Made by a program: the position numbers and the translations under genes
Shown: positions 55,083 through 64,000 of the stretch, one piece after another
How positions within the stretch are numbered: position 1 is the stretch's first letter
Layout of the letters: every line of letters starts with the position of its first letter
Notes under the pieces: generated by a model
Database searches by the model: none
The model's input: the letters and a program-made list of their open reading frames with translations, nothing else
What the model was told of the DNA's origin: nothing
Assembly (NCBI GenBank): GCA_016281125.1
Contig: JAEEIA010000040.1
Coordinates: 26,784 to 90,783, forward strand
Source: Oscillospiraceae bacterium
GTDB lineage: Bacteria; Bacillota; Clostridia; Oscillospirales; Ruminococcaceae
Reading direction: 5' to 3'
DNA length: 64,000 bases

Positions 55083-56542
55083 TATAATTGTTCCTCCAGA
55101 ATCAGGTATGCGCAGGTTGCCTGCGACTTGGCTTCAAGATAATCAAGATCCATCTTCCAGTCCTCACATGCGATGAGCTGGATCAGCTCGGTCACGCGCT
55201 CATAGGCCTGCCGCATGTGCTCGGTATTCGGAATGACGAAATAGTTTTCCTGCAAAATTTTGCGCAGCTCCGTGCGGATGCCGTGCGGGATCGGCTCGGT
55301 CGCCGTGACCGGCTTGAATTCGCCGTGTACAAAGCGCGGCGTGATGTCCGCAGCAGCTCTGGCGATTTCCTGCGCGGCGCGGCGGGAAAAGACCAGCGCC
55401 TCCAGCAGACTGTTGCTTGCAAGGCGGTTGTTGCCGTGGACGCCGGTGTGCGCGCATTCGCCGCAGGCATAGAGCCGGTCTACGCGGGTCTGCGCATTGG
55501 AGTTGACGTCGATACCGCCCATGAGATAATGCTGGCAGGGGTAGATCGGAACAGGCTCTTTCGTGAGGTCGTAGCCCTGTTCCAGCAGCTTGTTGTAGAT
55601 CTTCGGAAAGCGCGCCTTTACGACTTCCGGATCCTCATGCGAAATGTCCAGCCAGAAATCCTTGGAGCCGGTGCGCTGGCTTTCCAGAATGATCGCATGG
55701 GAAACCACGTCACGCGGGGCGAGCTCCAGACGGTCATCATAGCGCTGCATGAAGCGCTCCATGTTGCAGTTGCGCAGATAGGCGCCCTCACCGCGGACAG
55801 CCTCGGAGATGAGGAAGCATTCGCGGGTGTGCTTGTTGTTGAAGGCGGTCGGGTGGAACTGAATCAGGCTGAGATTCTTGATGCGTGCGCCGAGCTCATA
55901 TGCAATGCGGATGCCGTCACCGGTTGCAATCGCGCTGTTTGTGGTGTATTCGTATACGCGCCCGATGCCGCCGGTTGCCATAATCAGGAAGTGGCAGTCA
56001 ACGGTTGTCAGTTCACCGTCGCGCAGCAGCTCCACGGAGAAGCCGGTTTCGGTCTGCATGGCGCGGCTCATGACAGTAAATTCAGAAATTGTCACATTCG
56101 GGAGGTTGCGCGTCTGTGCCAGCAGCCCTCTGAGAATCTCTGCGCCCGTGGAATCGCGGTAATGGAAGATGCGTCTGCGGCAGTGACCGCCTTCCAGCGT
56201 GCGGTCGTAGTCGCCGTCCGCGCCGCGGTCAAATTCCACGCCGTATTCGACCAGCTGTTCAATATCCTGCGCAGCCTCGGAAACAAGAATCCGGAGTGTT
56301 TTGGGGTTGTTCGTAAAGGCACCTGCGATGCGGGTGTCGTTTTCGTGCAGCTCGATGTTGTCGCCGGGGGAATTCCATACACCGGCGATGCCGCCCTGTG
56401 CGAGTGCGGAGTTGCAGAGGGTCGCTTCGCGCTTGGCCAGCACAAGCACCCGCAGATTTTCCGGCAGATGCAGCGCCGCATAGCAGCCTGCCGCGCCTGC
56501 GCCTGCAATGACAACGTCATAGTTTTGTTCGAGATTCACCAT
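55082..56542 (-). CDS. nadB: L-aspartate oxidase
   Basis: YDVVIAGAGAAGCYAALHLP; ALAQGGIAGVW; GGHCRRRIFHYRDSTGAEI; CQHYLMGGIDVNSNAQTRVDRLYACGECAHTGVHGNNRLASNSLLEALVF. Confidence 0.95.
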   Translation of the reverse strand: MVNLEQNYDVVIAGAGAAGCYAALHLPENLRVLVLAKREATLCNSALAQGGIAGVWNSPGDNIELHENDTRIAGAFTNNPKTLRILVSEAAQDIEQLVEYGVEFDRGADGDYDRTLEGGHCRRRIFHYRDSTGAEILRGLLAQTRNLPNVTISEFTVMSRAMQTETGFSVELLRDGELTTVDCHFLIMATGGIGRVYEYTTNSAIATGDGIRIAYELGARIKNLSLIQFHPTAFNNKHTRECFLISEAVRGEGAYLRNCNMERFMQRYDDRLELAPRDVVSHAIILESQRTGSKDFWLDISHEDPEVVKARFPKIYNKLLEQGYDLTKEPVPIYPCQHYLMGGIDVNSNAQTRVDRLYACGECAHTGVHGNNRLASNSLLEALVFSRRAAQEIARAAADITPRFVHGEFKPVTATEPIPHGIRTELRKILQENYFVIPNTEHMRQAYERVTELIQLIACEDWKMDLDYLEAKSQATCAYLILEEQL

Positions 56543-56773
56543 AAAGAATGGCTCCTTTGACTTCAAAAGTAACTTTATTATATCATAATATGCCGAAAAA
56601 AGCAATGGATTTCAGAATGAAAAATCAGACGCGCAGTATACTGACAGGAGATGATCGGTATTGTTTCAACGTGCCGGAACTCCTGATATATGAAAAAATA
56701 TTGCAAAAAGAAGCCGGATATGTTATAATATAAAACGGCTGAGGCCGAACCAGATTCAGAAAGGGTGTAAGAC

Positions 56774-59143
56774 ATGAAAGGTACAAAAGGGATTTCCCTG
56801 CTCAGCGCGGCATGTCTGGCGCTGACGGGGCTTGCAGGCGGATTCCCGCTGTTTTCCGCAGAAACGCCCGCAGTCTATGCTGCGGCGGTGAAAGACATTC
56901 CTGTGATCCCGGAAACGGCGATGACACAGATCACCGCATATTTTGATGCGATGAAAACCTGCGAAAAGGCATATACCGATATCAATGCGGGGCCGGATCC
57001 GGCGTTTTACCACGCATACGTCAGCGATGTGCTGCGTAAGGCAGGCGAAAAGGATACGGTTTCCTTTGCTGTTTACAAAACGGCAGCGGAGGAATGTCCG
57101 TTCACGCCGCAGAATCTGAAAGAGAAGCTGACCGCGCTCAAGGTCTACGACAGCGCCAAGGATACGGTGAAGCTGGCGGCTGAAAACGCAGACGCGAAAA
57201 ATCTGAAAAACCGGCTCTGGTGGATTGACACGCAGGAGGATCCGGACGGCGTCGTGTATACCGTTTACGGCACGACCAACGAGCTGAAAACAGGAAAACC
57301 GAAGGCTGAGGATTCGGAATTCGCGGATTACTGCGATTGCAGCGCGGACGGCAAGCAGTATTACAGCATCGGCACGCCGGTGGTCATGGAAATCCGTCAG
57401 AATCTGAACGGTACGTTCTTTATTCGCCGTTATGAAAAGACTGACCGCTACACCGCAGGCGGCAGACTGTATGTCGTTTCGCATTCCGAGGAGCTTGGCG
57501 AGGATTATAAAACGGTTTATGCGCCGGTCGATCTCAAAATGCAGTTCAGGGATGCAGAAACCGGCAAGCTGACGGATGCGGCGTATCAGCTCTATAAAAT
57601 GCGTCTGCTTGACGAGCGGACACAGTCCTATTATGAGGTGAATGTGACGGTCTGCGATGTGATTGACGACAGTGGCAATCTGCGGCTCGAGTTCCCGGGT
57701 GAGGATACCGCGTTTGCATTTGAAAGACTGTGGAAAACGGTGGACGGTGAATTCAAGTATGAAGCCATGCCGGGCGAAAAGACGACTGTCGAGGCTGTCT
57801 GCAAGGATGCAAAGGGCAGCAGGGATGTCAAGGACAATCTGGTGCAGTCTTCGGGCGACACCGAACTGACCTTCACGATCACGAAAGATCCGCAGCTTGT
57901 CACATCCGATCAGCTGAGCAGTCTGTTTACGCAGGTCGGCTGGTATTATTCCGAGGTCGTGCAGGACGGCGGCGATTTTCAGACCGGGGAAGCCGCACCG
58001 GATTCTCTCGTCATGCATATGACGGAGGACGCGCTGTACAAGTCGCCCTATAAATCGGAGCTGACCGAGATCAAAGAAACAATTCAGGTTCTGCGGTATT
58101 ACACCGTGCCGTACAAGACCTATATGGAGTATGCCGATCAGCTGTTTGCCAAGCATTCCGATCTGAAAGAGATTCTCGGCGAGCGCTATGACAGCAAGAC
58201 GGATACGGTGAAGGTTTACGTGACGTTCAGCGGTTCCGGCGGGCTGGATACCGCGAATGTCATGGTGGATTATGTGGAAAAGGACGGTCTGTTCATCGTG
58301 CGCGGTGCAAAATGCACGCCGGAAAGCGAGATGACCGGTTATACGATCTCTGATAATGCAGTTGAGAATGTGGATTATTTCACAAAGGAGTATCCGCAGT
58401 ATTCGGTTCGCTATATGATCGGCACGCCGATGCAGATGACTGTCCGACGCAGTGACCTCGGGTATCAGATCGTGTCTTATACACAGACCGAAATGCTCCG
58501 CATCGGTGATGTGCTCACGCGCAGATTCTATACACCGGATGCGACCGGCCTGCCCAAGTATGTGTGCAATATTTATTCGCCGGTCAGGGTTACGGTCACG
58601 GACAATGCGACAGGCCTTCCGGCGGAAACGAAAACGGAGCTCAACAGCAGGACCGGTGCGCTGACCGTAACGACCGCGGACGGGAAGATCAAGGTTGCGT
58701 CCTCGTCCGGCACAGCGTATCTCTATGACGGGCTTGCATGGCGCTTTCCGGTCGAACCGCTGACCTTTACCGTGACCGGTGCATGCACGGTCAACGGAAT
58801 CGACGGCAAAACGCTGAAAGCGACAGGCAAGGAGAATACCTATGAGCTTGCAGCAAAGGACGGTATGGCGGAATTCACGGTTTCTGTCGGCAGGGAACCG
58901 GAGCGCGGCGATCTTTCCGGCGACGGCGATATCTCGGTTGACGACGCGCAGCTGACGCTGAAAGCCTATACAAAGAGCGTGGCCGGTCTGGACAACGGCC
59001 TGAACCCGGCGCAGGAGAAGGCGGCGGACATCAACGGCGACGGCGAGGTGTCTGTCGATGACGCGCAGCTGATTCTGAAATACTATACGCAGAAAAAGGT
59101 CGCAGGCAAGGACATCACCTGGGATGATCTGCTGAAAAAGTGA
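56774..59143 (+). CDS. Secreted protein with two related domains and C-terminal dockerin
   Basis: Signal peptide MKGTKGISLLSAACLALTGLAGGFPLFSAETPAVYA; dockerin GDLSGDGDISVDDAQLTLKAYT...ADINGDGEVSVDDAQLILKYYTQKKVAGKDITWDDLLKK. Confidence 0.88.
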   Translation: MKGTKGISLLSAACLALTGLAGGFPLFSAETPAVYAAAVKDIPVIPETAMTQITAYFDAMKTCEKAYTDINAGPDPAFYHAYVSDVLRKAGEKDTVSFAVYKTAAEECPFTPQNLKEKLTALKVYDSAKDTVKLAAENADAKNLKNRLWWIDTQEDPDGVVYTVYGTTNELKTGKPKAEDSEFADYCDCSADGKQYYSIGTPVVMEIRQNLNGTFFIRRYEKTDRYTAGGRLYVVSHSEELGEDYKTVYAPVDLKMQFRDAETGKLTDAAYQLYKMRLLDERTQSYYEVNVTVCDVIDDSGNLRLEFPGEDTAFAFERLWKTVDGEFKYEAMPGEKTTVEAVCKDAKGSRDVKDNLVQSSGDTELTFTITKDPQLVTSDQLSSLFTQVGWYYSEVVQDGGDFQTGEAAPDSLVMHMTEDALYKSPYKSELTEIKETIQVLRYYTVPYKTYMEYADQLFAKHSDLKEILGERYDSKTDTVKVYVTFSGSGGLDTANVMVDYVEKDGLFIVRGAKCTPESEMTGYTISDNAVENVDYFTKEYPQYSVRYMIGTPMQMTVRRSDLGYQIVSYTQTEMLRIGDVLTRRFYTPDATGLPKYVCNIYSPVRVTVTDNATGLPAETKTELNSRTGALTVTTADGKIKVASSSGTAYLYDGLAWRFPVEPLTFTVTGACTVNGIDGKTLKATGKENTYELAAKDGMAEFTVSVGREPERGDLSGDGDISVDDAQLTLKAYTKSVAGLDNGLNPAQEKAADINGDGEVSVDDAQLILKYYTQKKVAGKDITWDDLLKK

Positions 59144-59145
59144 AA

Positions 59146-59202
59146 GGTATCGCTGCGCGATGCTTTATAATGGGCTGCCCCCATTATGAATCCGCCGGAG
59201 GC
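59146..59202 (+). repeat. Short member of the hairpin-rich intergenic repeat family (copy 3)
   Basis: GGTATCGCTGCGCGATGCTTTATAATGGGCTGCCCCCATTATGAATCC; GGTATCGCTGCGCGA end identical to copies 1 and 2, ATAATGGG...CCCATTAT hairpin. Confidence 0.7.
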
Positions 59203-59462
59203 ACGTTTTTTAAAGCATGAGGGCGTCGGCTGAAACAGCCGGCGCCCCTGCGTTTTTTCTGTGCCGGAAGACAGCAATCCGTTGCACTTTTTCCGATTAT
59301 ATGTTATAATGAAATCACCGGCGAAAAAAGGATGTAACCTTTTCCGAGCCGTTCCGGTCTATAAAGGGTGAAGGCGGATGCGTCCGCCGCGGCTGCCGCA
59401 GGCAGCTTCTGACAGAATCACTCTTAACATCCATTTCCACACACAGAAAGGCAGGTACATCT

Positions 59463-62400
59463 ATGAAGATGAAACGGACACTTTCATTCCTCAGCGCGGT
59501 CGTTCTGGCGCTGACGGGATCCGGCGCAGGCCTGACAGCGTCGGCAGGTGCGCCTCCGGTAGACGGCACAGGCGTCTACGAGGGCATGAAGTACAAGATT
59601 ATGAGCGGCAAGTGCTATATTCAGGGCTACACCTCCGCACTGCCGGAGGATGTCGTCATTCCGGATCGGATCGCCAATGCGCGGGTCGTCTGGATTGATA
59701 TGAATGCGTTTAAGGACTGCACCACGCTGAAATCCGTCACGCTCCCGGAAACCATTGAGCTGCTCAACGGCTACTGCTTCAGCGGCTGCACATCGCTGGA
59801 AACGATCAATATTCCGGATGGCGCGGCGAAGCTGGAGATTTACAGCTCCGCATTTGAAAATACGGCATGGCTGAACAAGAAGCACGCGGAAAAGCAGCTG
59901 GTCACGCTCGGTCATATCGCGTTTGACGGCTCTGCGTGTTCCGGCGATGTTGTGATTCCCGAGGGCATCACGTATATCGTGGAATCCGCATTCAAGTATA
60001 ATGATGACATCACGGGCGTCACGCTGCCTTCGACGCTGACAGAAATCGGATCGCTCGCGTTCTACGACTGCGATTCGCTGAAATCCGTAGCGATTCCCGG
60101 CAGCGTTTCGAAAATCCCCGACAGTGCATTTGACGGCTGCGAAAGCCTGGAATCCGTCACGCTGGAGGAGGGCGTCGAAAGAATTGAGCGGGAAGCATTT
60201 GAAAAGTGCAAATCCCTGAAAAGCATCGAGTTCCCGTATTCCCTGGAGCACATCGGAACGGACAGCTTTGCCGGGTGCAGCGCACTGGAGGAGGTCACGC
60301 TGCCGGAAAACCTGCGGACGCTTTTCAGCGGCGCATTTACCGACTGTGCAGCGCTGAAATCCCTCACATTCTCAAATTACTATACGGCGATTGACGGAAA
60401 ACTGCCGCCGGCAGACAACGAAAACATTGATTACGGCGTCACGATCAGCAATCAGGGACGCTATACCAAGGAAGCGTCCTATCAGGGCGTTGTGCGCGCC
60501 TATGATGATTCCCCGGCGCATAATTACTGCAAGCTGTTCGGGCTGAAATTTGAGTCCCTCGGTGAAAGACAGACCTCCGGCCGGTGCGGCCAGACGATGA
60601 ACTGGAAGATGGAGGGCGACACGCTGACATTCAGCGGCAGCGGCAAAATGAGCGATTATCAGACTCCGATGAAAATTAACGGCGAGTACACCGGCGAAAG
60701 CTATCAGGGCGTTCCGGCGTGGTATGCGTACCGCGACACCGTCAAGCATGCCGTGATCGGAGAAAATGTTAAGAGCATTGAAGGTGTTGCGCTGAGCGAC
60801 ATGGCAGCGCTGGAATCCGTCACGATCTATTCAAAGGATCTGAACATTCCGGAGTTTTATGACGGTCTTGCCATCAGCAACGGCGAAAAGGACAAGAAAG
60901 ACTATTATAACGGTGTGATCCGCGGTTATGCGGGCTCCACGGCACAGGAATATGCTGAAAAGTACGAACTCACGTTTGAGGAGATCACGGATCAGCCGGT
61001 GACTACAACAGCGCTTGTGACGACAACTGCACCGGTTACGACCGTGATCGGCGACCATGAGTGCCTGACAACGGCTGCAACGACCAAAGCGACAACGAAA
61101 GCGACAACCAAGGCAACGACCAAGGCAACGACCGCTGAAAACATCGTTACATTGGGCACGACGACGATGCCGGAGGATGCGGTTACCACACAGGGACCGG
61201 TGACATCGGCGCCGGACGATACGATCCGCGGCAAGTGCGGCGAAAGTGCAACATGGGCTTTCAACATTGTCATGGAGAATCTCTGGATTGACGGCGAGGG
61301 CGCCATGGCGGATTATGACATTGACCAGCAGGAATCTGCGCCGTGGTTTGCATATGCATTCTTTGAGAATGACATGTACCAGCGCATCCGTAAGATCAGT
61401 ATCGGCAGCGGCATCACGCGGATCGGTGACGGCGCATTCGTCGGCTGCGCAAGCGTGGAGAATGTTGAGGTACCGGCAAATGTTTCAAGTATCGGCAAAA
61501 ACGCGTTCTACCTCTGCGGCGCACTGGATCAGATCACGATTCTGAATCCGGCATGCGAGATCGCAGATACCGAATGGACAATCAGCAGCGGCATTAAGAA
61601 TAATCACGCGTTCTTCAACGGTACGATCCGCGGCTATGCAGGTTCCACCGCGCAGAAGTATGCGGAGAAGTACGGATACAAGTTTGAAGCAATCGGAAGT
61701 GAAACGACAACGGCTTCCGCGGTGACAACCGCGACGGATGTGACCCGAGCGGGCGAACACGGCTGCGACACCACAACTGCAAGAACCACAACGGCAGCGA
61801 CGACAAAAGCAACGACCAAGGCAACGACCAAAGCAACAACTTCGATAACCGAATCGGTTACGACGACCATGCCGGTAGAAACAACGACCTTTATGCCGGT
61901 CACCACGAATATGCCTGATTACAGCCGTTGGGGCATGTGCGGTGAAAAAGCAAACTGGGAGTATATCGGTTTGGGAGGCCTTGCGATCGAAGGCACAGGT
62001 GATATGTCCGATTATGACGTTGCCAACGGGCAGACACCGCCGTGGTATGAGCACGCAATCAGTGACGAGAATGAAAAAATGATCGTCAATATCCATATTC
62101 TGGACGGCATCACCGGCATCGGCCGTGATGCATTCAATGGATCTCACTGGATTGGCAATGTTACAGTTCCGGTCGGTGTCACGCATGTCGGGGAGCAGGC
62201 ATTCTGCAACTGCCGCGCACTTAATCGGTTGGTTTTCATGAATCCGGATTGTGAGATTGCAGACAGCGCATTGACCGTGTGCAACGAAACCGAAAACGGC
62301 AAGGGGTATTTCAAAGGCAAGATTGTCGGCTTCAAGGATTCCACGGCACAGAAATATGCAGAAAAGTATCATTATAAGTTTGAAGAACTGGATGTGGCTC

Positions 62401-63227
62401 CGGCGTCTGTTTATCCGCTGACGGGCATGGATGTCAGCCTCAAGCTGGTTCCGTATCTGAAAGCAGACGGCTATACGGAGGCTGAGCAGAAAAAATATCA
62501 GGCGAATGCCGAAGCAATTCTGAGCAAGGTCAAAAAGATTACGCTGACAGGGGATTATTACGTTGTTGATCCGGAGCATCCGGAAAAAACGGAAATGGTG
62601 ACCGGCGGAACGATGACGCTGACGGAAAATGAGCGCGATATTCGTTTACTGGCGCAATATGACGGCGGAATGCTCATTCTCCCGCGGCTCATGTCGAAAG
62701 CGGAAAACAGATTCAACGACAGCGGTACTGTTGATGCGACCGTCGCATTCCTTGATGAAAACGGCGAGGAACTGTTCCGGGTGGCGGTCTGTGCGTATGC
62801 ATGGAATACGGAAAGCGGTATCCGGTGTTATAACGACCGTTGCCTGTATGTGGCCGATCTGAGCAAATTTAATGCTGTGAATCCCAATGAATATGATGCT
62901 GACCTGGGAGGTGCCGAGCTCTGTCTGAAATCCTTCGGAAAGGATTTCGGCACAGCGGATTACGACTGCCTGACCGCGCTCGGCGATACCGACGGCAGCG
63001 GCGAGGTTGATGTGGCTGACGCACAGCTGGCGCTGAAAGCGTACACGGCCTATGTCGCAGGTCTGGATCAGAACCTGACCCGGCAGCAGATCGTGTGTGC
63101 GGATATCAACCGCGACAACACAGTCAGCGTGGAGGACGCACAGATGATCCTCCGGTACTATACAGAAAAGAACGTCGCACTCAAGAACATCTCGTGGGCA
63201 GATGTCCGCGGCAAAAATGAAGAATAA
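59463..63227 (+). CDS. Modular BspA-like LRR protein with Thr-rich linkers and C-terminal dockerin
   Basis: Signal peptide; LRR_5 repeats; three CG..W...GYxGSTAQ(K/E)YAEKY modules joined by TTKATT linkers; dockerin GDTDGSGEVDVADAQLALKAYT...ADINRDNTVSVEDAQMILRYYTEKNVAL. Confidence 0.9.
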   Translation: MKMKRTLSFLSAVVLALTGSGAGLTASAGAPPVDGTGVYEGMKYKIMSGKCYIQGYTSALPEDVVIPDRIANARVVWIDMNAFKDCTTLKSVTLPETIELLNGYCFSGCTSLETINIPDGAAKLEIYSSAFENTAWLNKKHAEKQLVTLGHIAFDGSACSGDVVIPEGITYIVESAFKYNDDITGVTLPSTLTEIGSLAFYDCDSLKSVAIPGSVSKIPDSAFDGCESLESVTLEEGVERIEREAFEKCKSLKSIEFPYSLEHIGTDSFAGCSALEEVTLPENLRTLFSGAFTDCAALKSLTFSNYYTAIDGKLPPADNENIDYGVTISNQGRYTKEASYQGVVRAYDDSPAHNYCKLFGLKFESLGERQTSGRCGQTMNWKMEGDTLTFSGSGKMSDYQTPMKINGEYTGESYQGVPAWYAYRDTVKHAVIGENVKSIEGVALSDMAALESVTIYSKDLNIPEFYDGLAISNGEKDKKDYYNGVIRGYAGSTAQEYAEKYELTFEEITDQPVTTTALVTTTAPVTTVIGDHECLTTAATTKATTKATTKATTKATTAENIVTLGTTTMPEDAVTTQGPVTSAPDDTIRGKCGESATWAFNIVMENLWIDGEGAMADYDIDQQESAPWFAYAFFENDMYQRIRKISIGSGITRIGDGAFVGCASVENVEVPANVSSIGKNAFYLCGALDQITILNPACEIADTEWTISSGIKNNHAFFNGTIRGYAGSTAQKYAEKYGYKFEAIGSETTTASAVTTATDVTRAGEHGCDTTTARTTTAATTKATTKATTKATTSITESVTTTMPVETTTFMPVTTNMPDYSRWGMCGEKANWEYIGLGGLAIEGTGDMSDYDVANGQTPPWYEHAISDENEKMIVNIHILDGITGIGRDAFNGSHWIGNVTVPVGVTHVGEQAFCNCRALNRLVFMNPDCEIADSALTVCNETENGKGYFKGKIVGFKDSTAQKYAEKYHYKFEELDVAPASVYPLTGMDVSLKLVPYLKADGYTEAEQKKYQANAEAILSKVKKITLTGDYYVVDPEHPEKTEMVTGGTMTLTENERDIRLLAQYDGGMLILPRLMSKAENRFNDSGTVDATVAFLDENGEELFRVAVCAYAWNTESGIRCYNDRCLYVADLSKFNAVNPNEYDADLGGAELCLKSFGKDFGTADYDCLTALGDTDGSGEVDVADAQLALKAYTAYVAGLDQNLTRQQIVCADINRDNTVSVEDAQMILRYYTEKNVALKNISWADVRGKNEE
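61078..61137 (+). repeat. 12-bp tandem repeat encoding (KATT)n linker, first block
   Basis: ACGACCAAAGCGACAACGAAAGCGACAACCAAGGCAACGACCAAGGCAACGACC. Confidence 0.85.
61795..61842 (+). repeat. 12-bp tandem repeat encoding (KATT)n linker, second block
   Basis: GCGACGACAAAAGCAACGACCAAGGCAACGACCAAAGCAACAACT. Confidence 0.85.
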
Positions 63228-63261
63228 AGTCCTGTATACAGACTGACACGGCAGTATTTTC

Positions 63262-63302
63262 AGCCCGCACCCCCGGATTCGTCCGCCGGGGTGCGGGCTT
63301 TC
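63262..63302. terminator. Intrinsic terminator
   Basis: AGCCCGCACCCCCGG...CCGGGGTGCGGGCTTT. Confidence 0.7.
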
Positions 63303-63460
63303 TGCGTTTCACCGGATGAAACTGGCAAATCATCCCAAACCGCCGGGAGATTCGTGAGAAAAATAATCCGAAATGTGAAATTTGCTAAAATCGGAAAAAA
63401 CACTTGCAATTCGGGGTAAGTTTATGATATAATGTGTAGTTGAAGTGAGGTGTTCGCAAT

Positions 63461-64000
63461 ATGCCAAAAAGAACTGATATTAACAAAGTGATGATCATCG
63501 GCTCAGGCCCGATTATCATCGGACAAGCATGCGAGTTCGATTATTCCGGCACACAGGCTTGCAAGGCACTGCGCAAGCTCGGATACAAGATCGTGCTCGT
63601 CAACTCCAACCCCGCCACGATCATGACGGACCCGGGCGTTGCCGATGTGACCTACATCGAGCCGCTGAACTGCGCACGTCTGACCGAGATCATCAAGAAG
63701 GAGCGCCCGGATGCGCTGCTGCCGAACCTCGGCGGACAGTCCGGTCTGAACCTCTGCTCCGAGCTTGACAAGGCAGGCGTCCTCAAGGAGTACGGCGTCA
63801 AGGTGATCGGCGTGCAGGTCGATGCGATTGAGCGCGGCGAGGACAGAATCGAGTTCAAGGAAACGATGGAGTCCATCGGCGTGGAAATGGCACGCAGCGA
63901 GGTCGCCTATTCCGTAGACGAGGCTGTGAAGATTGCGGATCAGCTCGGCTATCCGGTCGTTCTGCGTCCGGCCTATACCATGGGCGGCGCCGGCGGCGGC
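63461..64000 (+). CDS. carB: Carbamoyl-phosphate synthase large subunit (partial, runs off the right edge)
   Basis: [69 protein letters not shown]...[17 protein letters not shown]. Confidence 0.96.
   Translation, partial: MPKRTDINKVMIIGSGPIIIGQACEFDYSGTQACKALRKLGYKIVLVNSNPATIMTDPGVADVTYIEPLNCARLTEIIKKERPDALLPNLGGQSGLNLCSELDKAGVLKEYGVKVIGVQVDAIERGEDRIEFKETMESIGVEMARSEVAYSVDEAVKIADQLGYPVVLRPAYTMGGAGGG

Noticed and set aside
54240-56542. nadB-nadC pair without nadA treated as an incomplete pathway
   Set aside because: nadA may lie elsewhere in the genome; absence within one window is not evidence.
55088-56560. 490-aa plus-strand ORF
   Set aside because: Antisense of nadB.
56756-58156. 466-aa minus-strand ORF
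   Set aside because: Antisense of the dockerin protein, which has a signal peptide and canonical dockerin.
61078-61842. Regular short repeats considered as a CRISPR array
   Set aside because: 12-bp contiguous in-frame repeats encoding TTKATT linkers, no spacers and no cas genes nearby.

Overview
This is a chromosomal segment with Firmicutes gene content, most like Ruminococcus/Oscillospiraceae. That placement is inferred from dockerins, BspA-like LRR proteins, and a tig-clpP-clpX-lon-engB block. I saw no rRNA, tRNA, CRISPR, prophage or transposase genes. Housekeeping content: GTP-type PEPCK, rplS, three tandem signal peptidases I, ylqF/rbgA, rnhB, yraN, thrC, tig, clpP, clpX, lon, engB, nadC, nadB and the start of carB. 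Accessory content: an ECF sigma factor with a dockerin-bearing anti-sigma-like protein; a class D-type sortase cassette; three BspA/LRR dockerin proteins plus one other dockerin protein; a TetR + two ABC half-transporters + ECF transporter cassette; and a large extracytoplasmic sugar-uptake-like cluster (giant SBP, two permease pairs, NHL/TPR protein, YIP1 protein, DUF5696 protein, no ATPase). Most notable non-gene signals: (1) a promoter + structured ~210-nt RNA + intrinsic terminator ending just upstream of an in-frame TIM-barrel/acyl-CoA-synthetase fusion gene (minus strand, missing from the ORF track because it runs off the window); (2) a hairpin-rich intergenic repeat family (two long copies, one short) placed just after stop codons, with compensatory stem changes between copies; (3) an 87-bp imperfect inverted repeat bracketing a single orphan gene inside the sugar cluster. 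All assignments come from reading the sequence and family recognition; no searches were run.
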